Assembly (NCBI RefSeq): GCF_037104765.1
Contig: NZ_JBAWSY010000001.1
Coordinates: forward strand, 248,001-312,000
Length of the DNA: 64,000 nucleotides
Reading direction: 5' to 3'
Source: Psychrobacillus mangrovi
GTDB lineage: Bacteria; Bacillota; Bacilli; Bacillales_A; Planococcaceae
Under the pieces are notes generated by a model. The model was not told where the DNA came from. It was given only the letters and a program-made list of their open reading frames with translations, and made no database searches. A program made the position numbers and the translations under genes. Below are positions 52,540 through 60,567 of this stretch, one piece after another. Every line of letters starts with the position of its first letter. The stretch's first letter is position 1.

Positions 52540-53436
52540 TTAAACTTCTCTAAAATTAATAAGCTTTTTTTTACTTCTATAATTAACGATAAAAATACTA
52601 GCACCAACCATTATTAACCCAATAATTAGCAAATTTGTAATTGGTTCATCTAGAAAAACAGCACCTATAAATACTGCAATTATTGGTACTAGAAAAGTAT
52701 AAGAACCTACTTTGCTTGCTTCTCCTTCATTAATTAGCTTGTAGTAGATAATATAAGCTAAAGGAATACCAAAAATCGCACCGTAGCTTAAACCGAATAT
52801 GTATGTACTATTCCAATGAATATCAGACCAACTTTCAAAGTAAGTCCCTGTACCTAAAAGAACTACTCCTCCAATTATACATTGTAAGGAAACCATCCAG
52901 TAAGCATCTACTTTATCACTAACACTTTTAACGTAAATTACACCGAAAGCCCAACATATCGCAGTGACTAGACCAAGAACAACCCCAATAGCGGAAACAT
53001 GTAAAGTTAACCCATCTAAACTGACAATTAAAATTCCAAAGAATCCTATCAAGAGACCGATAATTTTAACAGGTGTCATAAATTCACCCAACCAAATCCA
53101 TGCAAACAAACCTATTAAAACTGGTTGAAAATAAACAAGGATTGAAAATAGGCCTCCAGGTAAATAATTCAACCCTACCGTCTGTATACCAAAAAATAAG
53201 GTTGTATTAAATATTGCCGAAATACAATAAAACTTCCAATTTTCACGCCACTTGATTTTATTTATTCGTTTCAACAATAGGACACCTAACACAATTCCAC
53301 CAATCGTTGCTCTCATTCCAGAAAATAACAAGGGAGGTGTATAAGGCAAAGCCATTTTGTATATTGGCCAGCTAGCACCCCATACTAGAATGAGCATCAA
53401 AAGTGCCAACATCGATTTTGAAAATACCTTACTCAA
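52540..53436 (-). CDS. EamA family (DMT) transporter
   Basis: 298 residues with ten hydrophobic helices in two EamA repeats: first repeat with LMLILVWGASWPIYKMALPYTPPLLF, second starting IGVVLGLVTAICWAFGVIYVKSV. The end is basic. The reading begins at TTG 53436 with only a weak GAAGGGAAG upstream; an ATG at 53412 would remove eight residues. Such transporters export amino acids or metabolites. The gene follows the repeat copy C and precedes the IclR gene by 25 bases, so the two might be cotranscribed. Substrate not known. Confidence 0.87.
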   Translation of the reverse strand: MSKVFSKSMLALLMLILVWGASWPIYKMALPYTPPLLFSGMRATIGGIVLGVLLLKRINKIKWRENWKFYCISAIFNTTLFFGIQTVGLNYLPGGLFSILVYFQPVLIGLFAWIWLGEFMTPVKIIGLLIGFFGILIVSLDGLTLHVSAIGVVLGLVTAICWAFGVIYVKSVSDKVDAYWMVSLQCIIGGVVLLGTGTYFESWSDIHWNSTYIFGLSYGAIFGIPLAYIIYYKLINEGEASKVGSYTFLVPIIAVFIGAVFLDEPITNLLIIGLIMVGASIFIVNYRSKKKLINFREV

Positions 53437-53526
53437 AATTATAACTTCCCTTCAAAACTAAACCAAGTCTATGAATCCACTATACACCCAAAGAATAAAA
53501 CCTTCTATTAAAATATTACAAAATAA

Positions 53527-53598
53527 TTACAGGTGCCTGGCACCATTAATATTAAAAAAACATGAAAATCGTGAATTTCACGTTTTTCATGTTTTTTT
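53527..53598. repeat. Repeat copy C: GGTGCCTGGCACC core plus 21-base-arm hairpin
   Basis: ATTACAGGTGCCTGGCACC (53527-53545) is followed by a hairpin (53554-53598, loop ATT, one mismatch) with arms AAAAAAACATGAAAA plus CGTGA and complement. It shares core, hairpin words and spacing with copy B. On the minus strand it acts as terminator for the FMN-reductase gene. Confidence 0.78.
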
Positions 53599-53607
53599 TA
53601 GTAATTA

Positions 53608-54162
53608 TTATAATGATTTAACTTTGTTATAAAATTCAACAAAGTTATTTACTACTGAATCAAGGAAGTCATTTGTACCTTGGTCTGTAATTTCATTTTG
53701 CTCATTCATTTTTGTATGAATTGATCCAATATATACTTCATTACCTGGTAGTAGCTTTGGTTGTAATGTTGGGTTAGAAATAATTTCTCTTAAATGCAGT
53801 TGTGCACGAACACTACCAAGGACTCCCATTGATGAACCAACAATAAAAGTTGGTTTATCTTTTAAATCATGCCCACTTCGTGACATCCAATCAATTGCAT
53901 TTTTCAAAACTCCTGGAATCGAAAAGTTATATTCTGGTACAGCAAATAACACTGCTTCCGCATTTCGAACTTTCGTTTTAAAATCCATAGCTCCTTTAGG
54001 AGGATTATCTTCAATATCTGCGCTAAACATCTCTACGTCGTTTATAGATACTACCTCAATATCTAATTGTTCTGTATAACGTTTTTTCATATATTCTATT
54101 AGTTTTAAGTTATAAGATTCTTTTCTGTTGCTTCCAATAATTGCTGCTACTTTAATTGCCAC
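53608..54162 (-). CDS. NAD(P)H-dependent FMN reductase (azoreductase-like)
   Basis: 184 residues starting at GTG behind GAGGAG. Flavodoxin-like fold of the NADPH-dependent FMN reductase family: VAAIIGSNRKESYNLKLIEY (FMN phosphate loop), AVLFAVPEYNFSIPGVLKNAIDW (the typical PEYN motif) and FIVGSSMGVLGSVRAQLHL. Relatives reduce quinones, azo dyes or chromate with NADPH. Single gene ending in the repeat hairpin. Physiological substrate unknown. Confidence 0.9.
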   Translation of the reverse strand: MAIKVAAIIGSNRKESYNLKLIEYMKKRYTEQLDIEVVSINDVEMFSADIEDNPPKGAMDFKTKVRNAEAVLFAVPEYNFSIPGVLKNAIDWMSRSGHDLKDKPTFIVGSSMGVLGSVRAQLHLREIISNPTLQPKLLPGNEVYIGSIHTKMNEQNEITDQGTNDFLDSVVNNFVEFYNKVKSL

Positions 54163-54336
54163 TTGTAAATCTCCTCTTTCTTAACAAAGTTTAGTTTGCG
54201 GAACTACCTTATTCGACAAGTTACCGCGTTTTTTAGTATATCACTATGATTCCCATTAATGCATAGACTACGCCTGTATCCTCATTTACAAATATAAAGA
54301 GAAAAATATAATTAATTTTTTTCGTATTGTTACAGT
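54163..54336. other. Intergenic spacer before ilvA
   Basis: AT-rich spacer of the 305-base divergent region between the FMN reductase and ilvA. Apart from the palindrome at 54337 no gene, structured leader or T-box element was recognised. Confidence 0.4.
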
Positions 54337-54367
54337 ATTATTACTGGTGCCAGGCACCAGTAATAAT
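54337..54367. repeat. Repeat copy D: 31-bp perfect palindrome
   Basis: Fifteen-base perfect arms ATTATTACTGGTGCC and complement around a single A. The centre GGTGCCAGGCACC is the inverse-complement version of the core in copies A to C. It lies upstream of ilvA and downstream of no gene, so a terminator role is unlikely here. Confidence 0.75.
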
Positions 54368-54467
54368 AGTTGTTACATAATTTCGAATTCTCCGATAGAA
54401 GGTAGCGATTTACTACTGTGGTGTGTTAAAATGTATTAATATTTAAATTGGAGGAGTCACTATTATT

Positions 54468-55722
54468 ATGCAAGTAGCAGACACGAAAACCATTCAAGTA
54501 GAAAATGTGCTAATTGCACATCAATTTTTGAAAGATGTAGTAATTCATACACCTTTACAAAAAAACGAGTATTTATCTGAAAAATATAATTGTACCGTTT
54601 ATTTTAAAAGAGAAGACTTGCAACATGTTCGTTCATTTAAACTACGTGGAGCTTACTATAAGATTAAAACAATTGAGAGTGATGCAAAGGAAAAAGGTGT
54701 CGTTTGTGCTAGCGCGGGTAATCATGCACAAGGAGTTGCTTATGCATGCGCACAACTACAAATTACCGCAAAGATTTTCATGCCTCTCACTACTCCAAAA
54801 CAAAAAATCGACCAAGTGAGAATGTTTGGCCGTGAGTTTGCAGAAATTATTCTTGCAGGTGATACTTTTGACGATTCTGCTAATAGCGCTATTGCATATG
54901 CACAAGCAGAGGATCGAATTTTCATACATCCTTTTGATGACCGAGAAATTATTGCTGGGCAAGGAACTGTTGCTGTAGAAATAATGAATGACATTGAGGA
55001 ACCAATTGATTTTCTTTTCGGAAGCATTGGTGGTGGCGGTTTAATATCTGGAGTTTCTACTTATATAAAGAACTTATCACCTCAAACTAATAGTTGAACC
55101 TGCTGGGGCTGGCAGCATGAAAGCCGCTTTAGCCAACAATGGACCAATAGCTTTAGAAACTATCGATAAATTTGTAGATGGCGCTGCAGTTAAATGCGTT
55201 GGGAATCTCAATTATGATGTATGCCAAAAATACGTAGATGATATTGTGCTCGTCCCAGAAGGAAAGGTTTGTACAACCATTTTAGATTTGTATAATAAAC
55301 ACGCGATCATTGCTGAACCTGCTGGGGCACTTCCTGTGTCCGCACTTGACTTATATAAAGACCAAATAAAAGGTAAAACAGTTGTCTGCATTATTACTGG
55401 TGGGAATAATGATATTGGTAGAATGCAAGAAATTAAAGAAAAGTCATTAATGCATGAAGGTCTACTTTATTACTTTATCGTAAACTTCCCTCAACGTGCT
55501 GGAGCATTACGCCAGTTTCTTGATAAAGTACTTGGACCTGATGATGATATTACAACATTTGAATATACAAAAAAGAATAATAAAGAAAGCGGACCTGCCC
55601 TGGTAGGTATCGAATTGAAGAACAGCTTAGACTACAATGGTCTTATTTCTCGTCTAAGTGAGAATGGCTTTTCTTATAAAGAAGTGAATAAAGACAGTAC
55701 TCTCTTTGAGCTTTTAATTTAA
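54468..55722 (+). pseudogene. ilvA: Threonine dehydratase, frameshifted
   Basis: PLP enzyme that turns threonine into 2-oxobutyrate, the first step to isoleucine. GGAGGAG precedes the ATG at 54468. The first frame has VYFKREDLQHVRSFKLRGAY (PLP lysine in SFKLRGA), SAGNHAQGVAYA and SIGGGGLISGVSTYIKN, then stops at 55097 after SPQTNS. The second frame resumes about 55085 with KLIVEPAGAG, then MKAALANNGPIALETIDKFVDGAAVK, a TGGNNDIGRM turn and a C-terminal ACT-like regulatory domain to 55722. Family members have about one residue more at the join, so five or eight bases appear deleted. The internal ATG at 55117 has no good ribosome site. As read there is no full enzyme. Confidence 0.87.
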
Positions 55723-55734
55723 TCATCCCTATTC

Positions 55735-55768
55735 AAACACTTGTGATATCTAAGTTTCACAAGTGTTT
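55735..55768 (+). terminator. Terminator of ilvA
   Basis: Twelve-base perfect arms AAACACTTGTGA / TCACAAGTGTTT around a ten-base loop, followed by TTCTGTTT. Confidence 0.8.
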
Positions 55769-55861
55769 TTCTGTTTCCAAAAATATAAAAAATAAAAATT
55801 TAAATTTCTGATAGTAGATTCCTAGCAAAATATTTATTCCTTTGATATAATAATTCTTGTA

Positions 55862-55876
55862 TTATAAAGATTCTAA
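55862..55876 (+). promoter_or_regulatory. PerR-like box upstream of katA
   Basis: TTATAAAGATTCTAA matches 12 of the 14 defined positions of the PerR consensus TTATAATnATTATAA, with the two mismatches in mirrored halves. It lies 18 bases before the catalase ATG and covers the likely start of transcription. A weaker half-match is at 55845-55859. Catalase is a classic PerR target, induced by peroxide. Confidence 0.6.
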
Positions 55877-55894
55877 TCTAGGGGGAAATAGTCA

Positions 55895-57373
55895 ATGACA
55901 GAAAATCAAAACAATAACAAATTGACAACTGCAGCGGGCGCGCCAGTGGTAGATAATCAAAACTCGCAATCTGCTGGACCAAGAGGACCACTTTTATTAC
56001 AAGATGTGTGGTTATTAGAAAAATTAGCAAACTTTAATAGAGAAGTAATTCCAGAGCGTCGTATGCATGCAAAAGGTTCTGGTGCATATGGTAAATTTAC
56101 TGTTACTCATGATATTACTCAATATACTTCAGCAGCTCTTTTCTCTGAAATCGGAAAAGAAACAGAAATGTTCGTTCGTTTCTCAACTGTAGCCGGTGAA
56201 CGTGGAGCTGCAGATGCAGAACGTGATATTCGTGGATTTGCTATGCGTTTTTATACAGAACAAGGTAACTGGGATTTAGTTGGTAACAACACTCCGGTAT
56301 TCTTCTTCCGAGATCCACTTCAATTCCCTGATTTAAATCATGCTATTAAACGCGATCCACGCACTGGTATGCGTAGCGCTAATAACAACTGGGATTTCTG
56401 GACATCATTACCGGAAGCACTTCACCAAGTTACAATCGTAATGAGTGACAGAGGTCTTCCAAAATCTTATCGAACTATGCACGGATTTGGTAGCCACACA
56501 TTCAGTATGATCAATGCTAACAATGAACGTGTTTGGGTTAAATTCCATATGCGCTCACAACAAGGTATCGAAAACTTAACTGATCAAGAAGCAGTTGAAT
56601 TAGTTGGTGTTGACCGTGAGAGTTCTCAGCGTGACCTATACGATAATATCGAAAATGGCAATTTCCCTAAATGGAAAATGTATATCCAAGTAATGACGGA
56701 AGAACAAGCAAACAATATGCCTTACAACCCATTCGACTTAACTAAAGTTTGGTATAAAAAAGACTTCCCACTTATCGAAGTTGGTGAATGGGAGCTTAAC
56801 CGTAATCCAGAAAACTATTTTGCCGAAGTAGAGCAAGCTGCTTTTGCACCATCTAATGTTGTACCTGGAATTAGCTTCTCTCCAGATAAAATGTTGCAAG
56901 GCCGTTTATTCTCATATGCGGATGCAGCACGTTACCGTTTAGGAGTAAACCATCATCAAATTCCAGTTAACTCACCAAAATGCCCGGTACACTCTTTCCA
57001 TAGAGATGGTGCTATGCGTGTAGATGGTAACTTAGGTAGCACATTATCTTATGAGCCAAATAGTTATGGACAATGGAAAGAACAACCTCAATACAAAGAG
57101 CCTGTCCTTCCTATTAATGGAGGAGCAACTCAATGGGACTTCCGCGAAGATGATGATAACTATTATGAGCAACCTGGTAAACTATTCAATCTGATGACAC
57201 CTGAACAACAACAAGTATTATTCGATAACACAGCACGAAACATGGATGGCGTAGAAGAATTTATTAAAATTCGTCACATCATTCACTGCTACAAAGCAGA
57301 TCCAGCATATGGAAAAGGCCTAGCGGAATCTATGGAAATCCCATGGGGTAACATCGAAGCTGCTATGGCTTAA
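55895..57373 (+). CDS. katA: Catalase (small-subunit, clade 3)
   Basis: 492 residues, monofunctional haem catalase. Active-site histidine in PERRMHAKGSGAYG (about residue 57), serine and asparagine in VRFSTVAGERG and LVGNNTPVFFFRDP, and the proximal haem tyrosine in RLFSYADAARYRLG. The NADPH-binding clade of about 490 residues fits. It removes hydrogen peroxide in the cytosol. AGGGGG precedes ATG, and a PerR-like box sits just upstream. Single gene with a strong terminator. Confidence 0.96.
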   Translation: MTENQNNNKLTTAAGAPVVDNQNSQSAGPRGPLLLQDVWLLEKLANFNREVIPERRMHAKGSGAYGKFTVTHDITQYTSAALFSEIGKETEMFVRFSTVAGERGAADAERDIRGFAMRFYTEQGNWDLVGNNTPVFFFRDPLQFPDLNHAIKRDPRTGMRSANNNWDFWTSLPEALHQVTIVMSDRGLPKSYRTMHGFGSHTFSMINANNERVWVKFHMRSQQGIENLTDQEAVELVGVDRESSQRDLYDNIENGNFPKWKMYIQVMTEEQANNMPYNPFDLTKVWYKKDFPLIEVGEWELNRNPENYFAEVEQAAFAPSNVVPGISFSPDKMLQGRLFSYADAARYRLGVNHHQIPVNSPKCPVHSFHRDGAMRVDGNLGSTLSYEPNSYGQWKEQPQYKEPVLPINGGATQWDFREDDDNYYEQPGKLFNLMTPEQQQVLFDNTARNMDGVEEFIKIRHIIHCYKADPAYGKGLAESMEIPWGNIEAAMA

Positions 57374-57383
57374 TATATATTAG

Positions 57384-57413
57384 AAAGAGCTGTCTTAAAA
57401 AGACAGCTCTTTT
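57384..57413 (+). terminator. Terminator of katA
   Basis: Thirteen-base perfect arms AAAGAGCTGTCTT / AAGACAGCTCTTT with an AAA loop, followed by T residues. Confidence 0.85.
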
Positions 57414-57427
57414 AATATTCAAAAAAG

Positions 57428-57463
57428 CTACCACCTAAGTCAATAAACGTTCTTAGGTAGTAG
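57428..57463 (-). terminator. Terminator of the ABC importer operon
   Basis: CTACCACCTAAG pairs with CTTAGGTAGTAG (one wobble) around a 12-base loop. On the minus strand GCTTTTTT follows. Confidence 0.75.
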
Positions 57464-57470
57464 TTGTTAT

Positions 57471-58274
57471 TTATACCGATAAAAGTGTACGGTCACTTGT
57501 TAACTTTTCTCCACGAATCCTTTGGAATTCGTCCATAAGCTTTTCAATCGTTAGTGATTTCTTCTCATCTTCATTTACTTCTAGAATAATTTGACCTTTA
57601 TCCATCATAATTAAACGATTTCCTAAATCTAATGCTTGTTGCATATTGTGTGTGACCATTAAAGTTGTGAGTTTATCTTTCTCCACGAGCCGTTTTGTTA
57701 AATTTGTAATTAACTCTGCTCTAGATGGGTCAAGTGCTGCAGTATGTTCATCTAATAGTAAGATGGAAGGATTCGTGAAAGTAGCCATCAATAAAGATAG
57801 CGCTTGTCTTTCCCCTCCTGATAGCAATCCAACTTTTGCATTTAATCTATTTTCTAAGTTTAAATGTAACATTTCTAGCGATTGCACAAAAAACTCTCTT
57901 CTTTTTTTATCTACGCCAATTTTTAATCCACGCTTTTTATTTCTCGAGTATGCTAGTGCAAGATTTTCTTCGATGGTCATCGAAGGTGCAGTACCAGCCA
58001 TAGGGTCTTGGAAAACACGGCCAATAAACTGAGAACGTTTATATTCTGCCAGCTTAGATACATCTTTTCCATCAATCAAAATGTTGCCGAAATCTGGTGT
58101 AAGTGCACCAGAAATCATATTCATCATTGTTGATTTACCTGCCCCATTACTTCCGATTACTGTGACAAAATCCCCTTCTTTTAGTTCTAAATTTATTTGA
58201 TCGAGTGCAACCTTTTCATCTGCAGTTGCTTCATTAAAGATTTTATTAATCGATTGTAATTTAAGCAAGGTCAT
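57471..58274 (-). CDS. ABC transporter ATPase of a TrpXYZ-like importer
   Basis: 267 residues with Walker A GSNGAGKST (about residue 40), signature LLSGGERQALSLLMA, Walker B ILLLDEHTAALDPS and switch MVTHNM. It belongs with the substrate-binding and permease genes upstream, forming a three-gene importer of the ABC_sub_bind/BPD_transp_2 class. The ATG overlaps the permease stop by 14 bases. Ribosome site GAGAGGGGA is almost touching the ATG; a TTG at 58266 is an alternative. Members are known or predicted to take up aromatic amino acids. Confidence 0.9.
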   Translation of the reverse strand: MTLLKLQSINKIFNEATADEKVALDQINLELKEGDFVTVIGSNGAGKSTMMNMISGALTPDFGNILIDGKDVSKLAEYKRSQFIGRVFQDPMAGTAPSMTIEENLALAYSRNKKRGLKIGVDKKRREFFVQSLEMLHLNLENRLNAKVGLLSGGERQALSLLMATFTNPSILLLDEHTAALDPSRAELITNLTKRLVEKDKLTTLMVTHNMQQALDLGNRLIMMDKGQIILEVNEDEKKSLTIEKLMDEFQRIRGEKLTSDRTLLSV

Positions 58275-59295
58275 TCCCCTCTCGCTTTATAACATTTACA
58301 TTGGAAATGGAACGCTCAGCATGACGCTTAGCTTTTCTACGTTTCTCTCTCCGCTTATCAAAGTATTGAGGTAGTATTAACGCACAAATAACGATAACTG
58401 CTGTGATTAGTTTCATATCACCTGTATCTAATAATTCTACTCGTAGAGCAAGAGCTAATACTATACGATAAATAATTGCTCCAGCAATTACCGCTAAGGT
58501 AGTTCGTACAATCGTTTTCGTACCAAAGATTGCTTCACCAATAATAACGGATGCTAATCCTATTACAATCATTCCGATGCCCATTCCAATGTCCGCAAAT
58601 TTTGCGTACTGTGCAATGAGGGCTCCAGAAAGTGCTACGAGACCGTTAGATATTCCCAGACCAATTATAACGAGCGTATCGGTATTAGCCGAAAAACTTC
58701 TAATCATTTTTTTATTGTCTCCTGTTGCACGGATAGCTAGGCCAACCTCTGTCTTCAGGAACCAATCTACTATTAGTTTAATAATGAGAACTAAAATAAA
58801 CACGATAACAATCGTTCCCCAAGTTGCTGGAACAAACTGTACCCCTATACTTTTCAAAAAGTTATTTATCGCTTCATCAATTCCTAAACTTCCCCACCAA
58901 CCATAAAACTGACTAAACAGAGTTTCAGAGTTCAGAAGTGGAATATTCGGTCTTCCTATCGAATTATCAACAGTTAGGCCCATAATCCGTAGATTAATTG
59001 AATAAAGAGCTATCATCATTAAAATACCTGAAAGCAATGGATTAATTTTGCCTTTTGTATGTAATAAACCTGTTATACATCCAGCTAGAAAACCAGCTAG
59101 AATTGCTACTAATGTTGCGAGCGCTGGATGATATCCTAATACAATCATCGTAGCTGCTGTTCCAGCTCCCGTAACAAAACTTCCATCTACCGTTAAATCC
59201 GGAAAATCAAGTACTCGGAATGTAAGATACACTCCGAGTGCCATGATTGCATAGATGATTCCTTGCTCTACAGATCCAAAAATAGCTGAAAACAT
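58261..59295 (-). CDS. ABC transporter permease of a TrpXYZ-like importer
   Basis: 344 residues, about nine membrane helices of the BPD_transp_2 (LivH-like) type: YAIMALGVYLTFRVLDFPDLTVDGSF is the diagnostic opening of this importer class, followed by GLLHTKGKINPLLSGILMMIALYSINLRIMG and EVGLAIRATGDNKKMIRSF as the ATPase-contact loop. The C-terminus is strongly basic. GGAG sits 11 bases before the ATG. It is cotranscribed with the binding protein upstream and the ATPase downstream. Confidence 0.9.
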   Translation of the reverse strand: MFSAIFGSVEQGIIYAIMALGVYLTFRVLDFPDLTVDGSFVTGAGTAATMIVLGYHPALATLVAILAGFLAGCITGLLHTKGKINPLLSGILMMIALYSINLRIMGLTVDNSIGRPNIPLLNSETLFSQFYGWWGSLGIDEAINNFLKSIGVQFVPATWGTIVIVFILVLIIKLIVDWFLKTEVGLAIRATGDNKKMIRSFSANTDTLVIIGLGISNGLVALSGALIAQYAKFADIGMGIGMIVIGLASVIIGEAIFGTKTIVRTTLAVIAGAIIYRIVLALALRVELLDTGDMKLITAVIVICALILPQYFDKRREKRRKAKRHAERSISNVNVIKREGNDLA

Positions 59296-59313
59296 AAAGA
59301 ATCAATCTCCTAT

Positions 59314-60324
59314 CTATTCTGCAAGTTCTGCTTTCCACTCGTCTTTAATTTCTAAGCCAAGTAGATCAGCAGTTTCTTTATTTACTACAAATCTTAAGTT
59401 TTGAGGATATTGGACCGGTAAATCAGCAGGTGTACTTTCACCATTTAAGATTTTTACTGCCATTTGACCTGCTTCGTATCCAATATCAAAATATTCGAAT
59501 CCAAAAGCACCCAATCCACCACGTTTTACCGAATCAAATTCACCAACCATCATAGGTAACTTATTATCATTCGCCACTGAAACAACTGATTCAAGAGCGG
59601 ATACTACAGTATTATCCGTAATAATATATAATGAATCTACTTTACCGATTAAGGATTCAGTAGCTTGTTTAACCTCAGCTGATGTTGAAACAGATGCTTC
59701 CACTACATTCAATCCTACCTTACTCATTTCTTCTTTTACCGCATCAACTTGTGCACGTGAATTTTGTTCGCCTGAATTAAACACCATTCCTACATTTTTA
59801 GATCCTAGTTGTTCTTTTAAAAATTTTACTGTACTAGGAATTGCTTCTGGTTGAGTATCCACCGTACCAGTAACATTTCCTCCTGGTTTTTCCATCGATT
59901 GAACAAGTTCAGCGCTTACTGCATCTGTCACAGATGTAAAAACGATTGGAATGTCTTTTGTTAAACTTGCAACTGCTTGAGCACTTGGCGTAGAGTTAGC
60001 AAATATTAAATCAACTCCAGAACTTACTAAGTTGTTTGCAATCGTAGTATTGGCACTGTTGTCATTTTGAGCATTTTCGATTTGATAATCTGCTTCTATG
60101 CCGGCATCTTCCAATGCTTTTTGAAATCCTTCAAAAGCCGCATTTAGAGATGGATGTTCTACAATTTGGGTAACACCAATTTTCACTTTTTTTGCATCCC
60201 CACTTGAGCTTGTTCCTTCATTTGAAGTAGCGGTAGAACTTGAATTATCTTTTCCTCCGCATGCAGCTAAAAGAAGCACAGCTCCAATTAAAATGAATGC
60301 TAATCTCTTTATACTTTTTCTCAT
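59314..60324 (-). CDS. ABC transporter substrate-binding lipoprotein (TrpX-like)
   Basis: About 336 residues from ATG 60324, ten bases after AGGGGG; the frame to 60360 has no ribosome site. A lipoprotein signal (MRKSIKRLAFILIGAVLLL) ends with lipobox LAAC. The rest is the ABC_sub_bind fold: KIGVTQIVEHPSLNAAFEGFQKAL, DLIFANSTPSAQAVASLTKDIPIVF, GTVDTQPEAIPSTVKFLKE and GGLGAFGFEYFDIGYEAGQMAV. This class includes TrpX of streptococci (tryptophan) and putative tyrosine importers. The leader has no T-box motif that I can see, so the ligand stays open. Confidence 0.88.
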   Translation of the reverse strand: MRKSIKRLAFILIGAVLLLAACGGKDNSSSTATSNEGTSSSGDAKKVKIGVTQIVEHPSLNAAFEGFQKALEDAGIEADYQIENAQNDNSANTTIANNLVSSGVDLIFANSTPSAQAVASLTKDIPIVFTSVTDAVSAELVQSMEKPGGNVTGTVDTQPEAIPSTVKFLKEQLGSKNVGMVFNSGEQNSRAQVDAVKEEMSKVGLNVVEASVSTSAEVKQATESLIGKVDSLYIITDNTVVSALESVVSVANDNKLPMMVGEFDSVKRGGLGAFGFEYFDIGYEAGQMAVKILNGESTPADLPVQYPQNLRFVVNKETADLLGLEIKDEWKAELAE

Positions 60325-60567
60325 CTTTCTAAAACCCCCTAATAAAATCAAACCAATCACACTAACGATTCAACTCGTTAAAGTGTCAATTTAAAGATAT
60401 GTTACACTGCAATTGATTGATAGTCAATAACATTAAAAATATTTTGATAAATATATCAAAATATTTTTAAACAAACGAATTCTTAACATTTTCTTTACAT
60501 TGCCTTGACATTGCTTTTTTATAATATAAATTGACGAGAATTTGCTCATTGTAGGAGGATAATTTAA

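Noticed and set aside
55117..55722. Separate short gene starting at the internal ATG downstream of the ilvA break
   Set aside because: The sequence upstream of the ATG continues the threonine dehydratase in the same frame (VEPAGAG), and there is no ribosome site, so it is the second half of ilvA.
60361..60567. T-box leader before the TrpX-like gene
   Set aside because: No AGGGTGG-like T-box sequence, specifier loop or terminator/antiterminator pair could be read.
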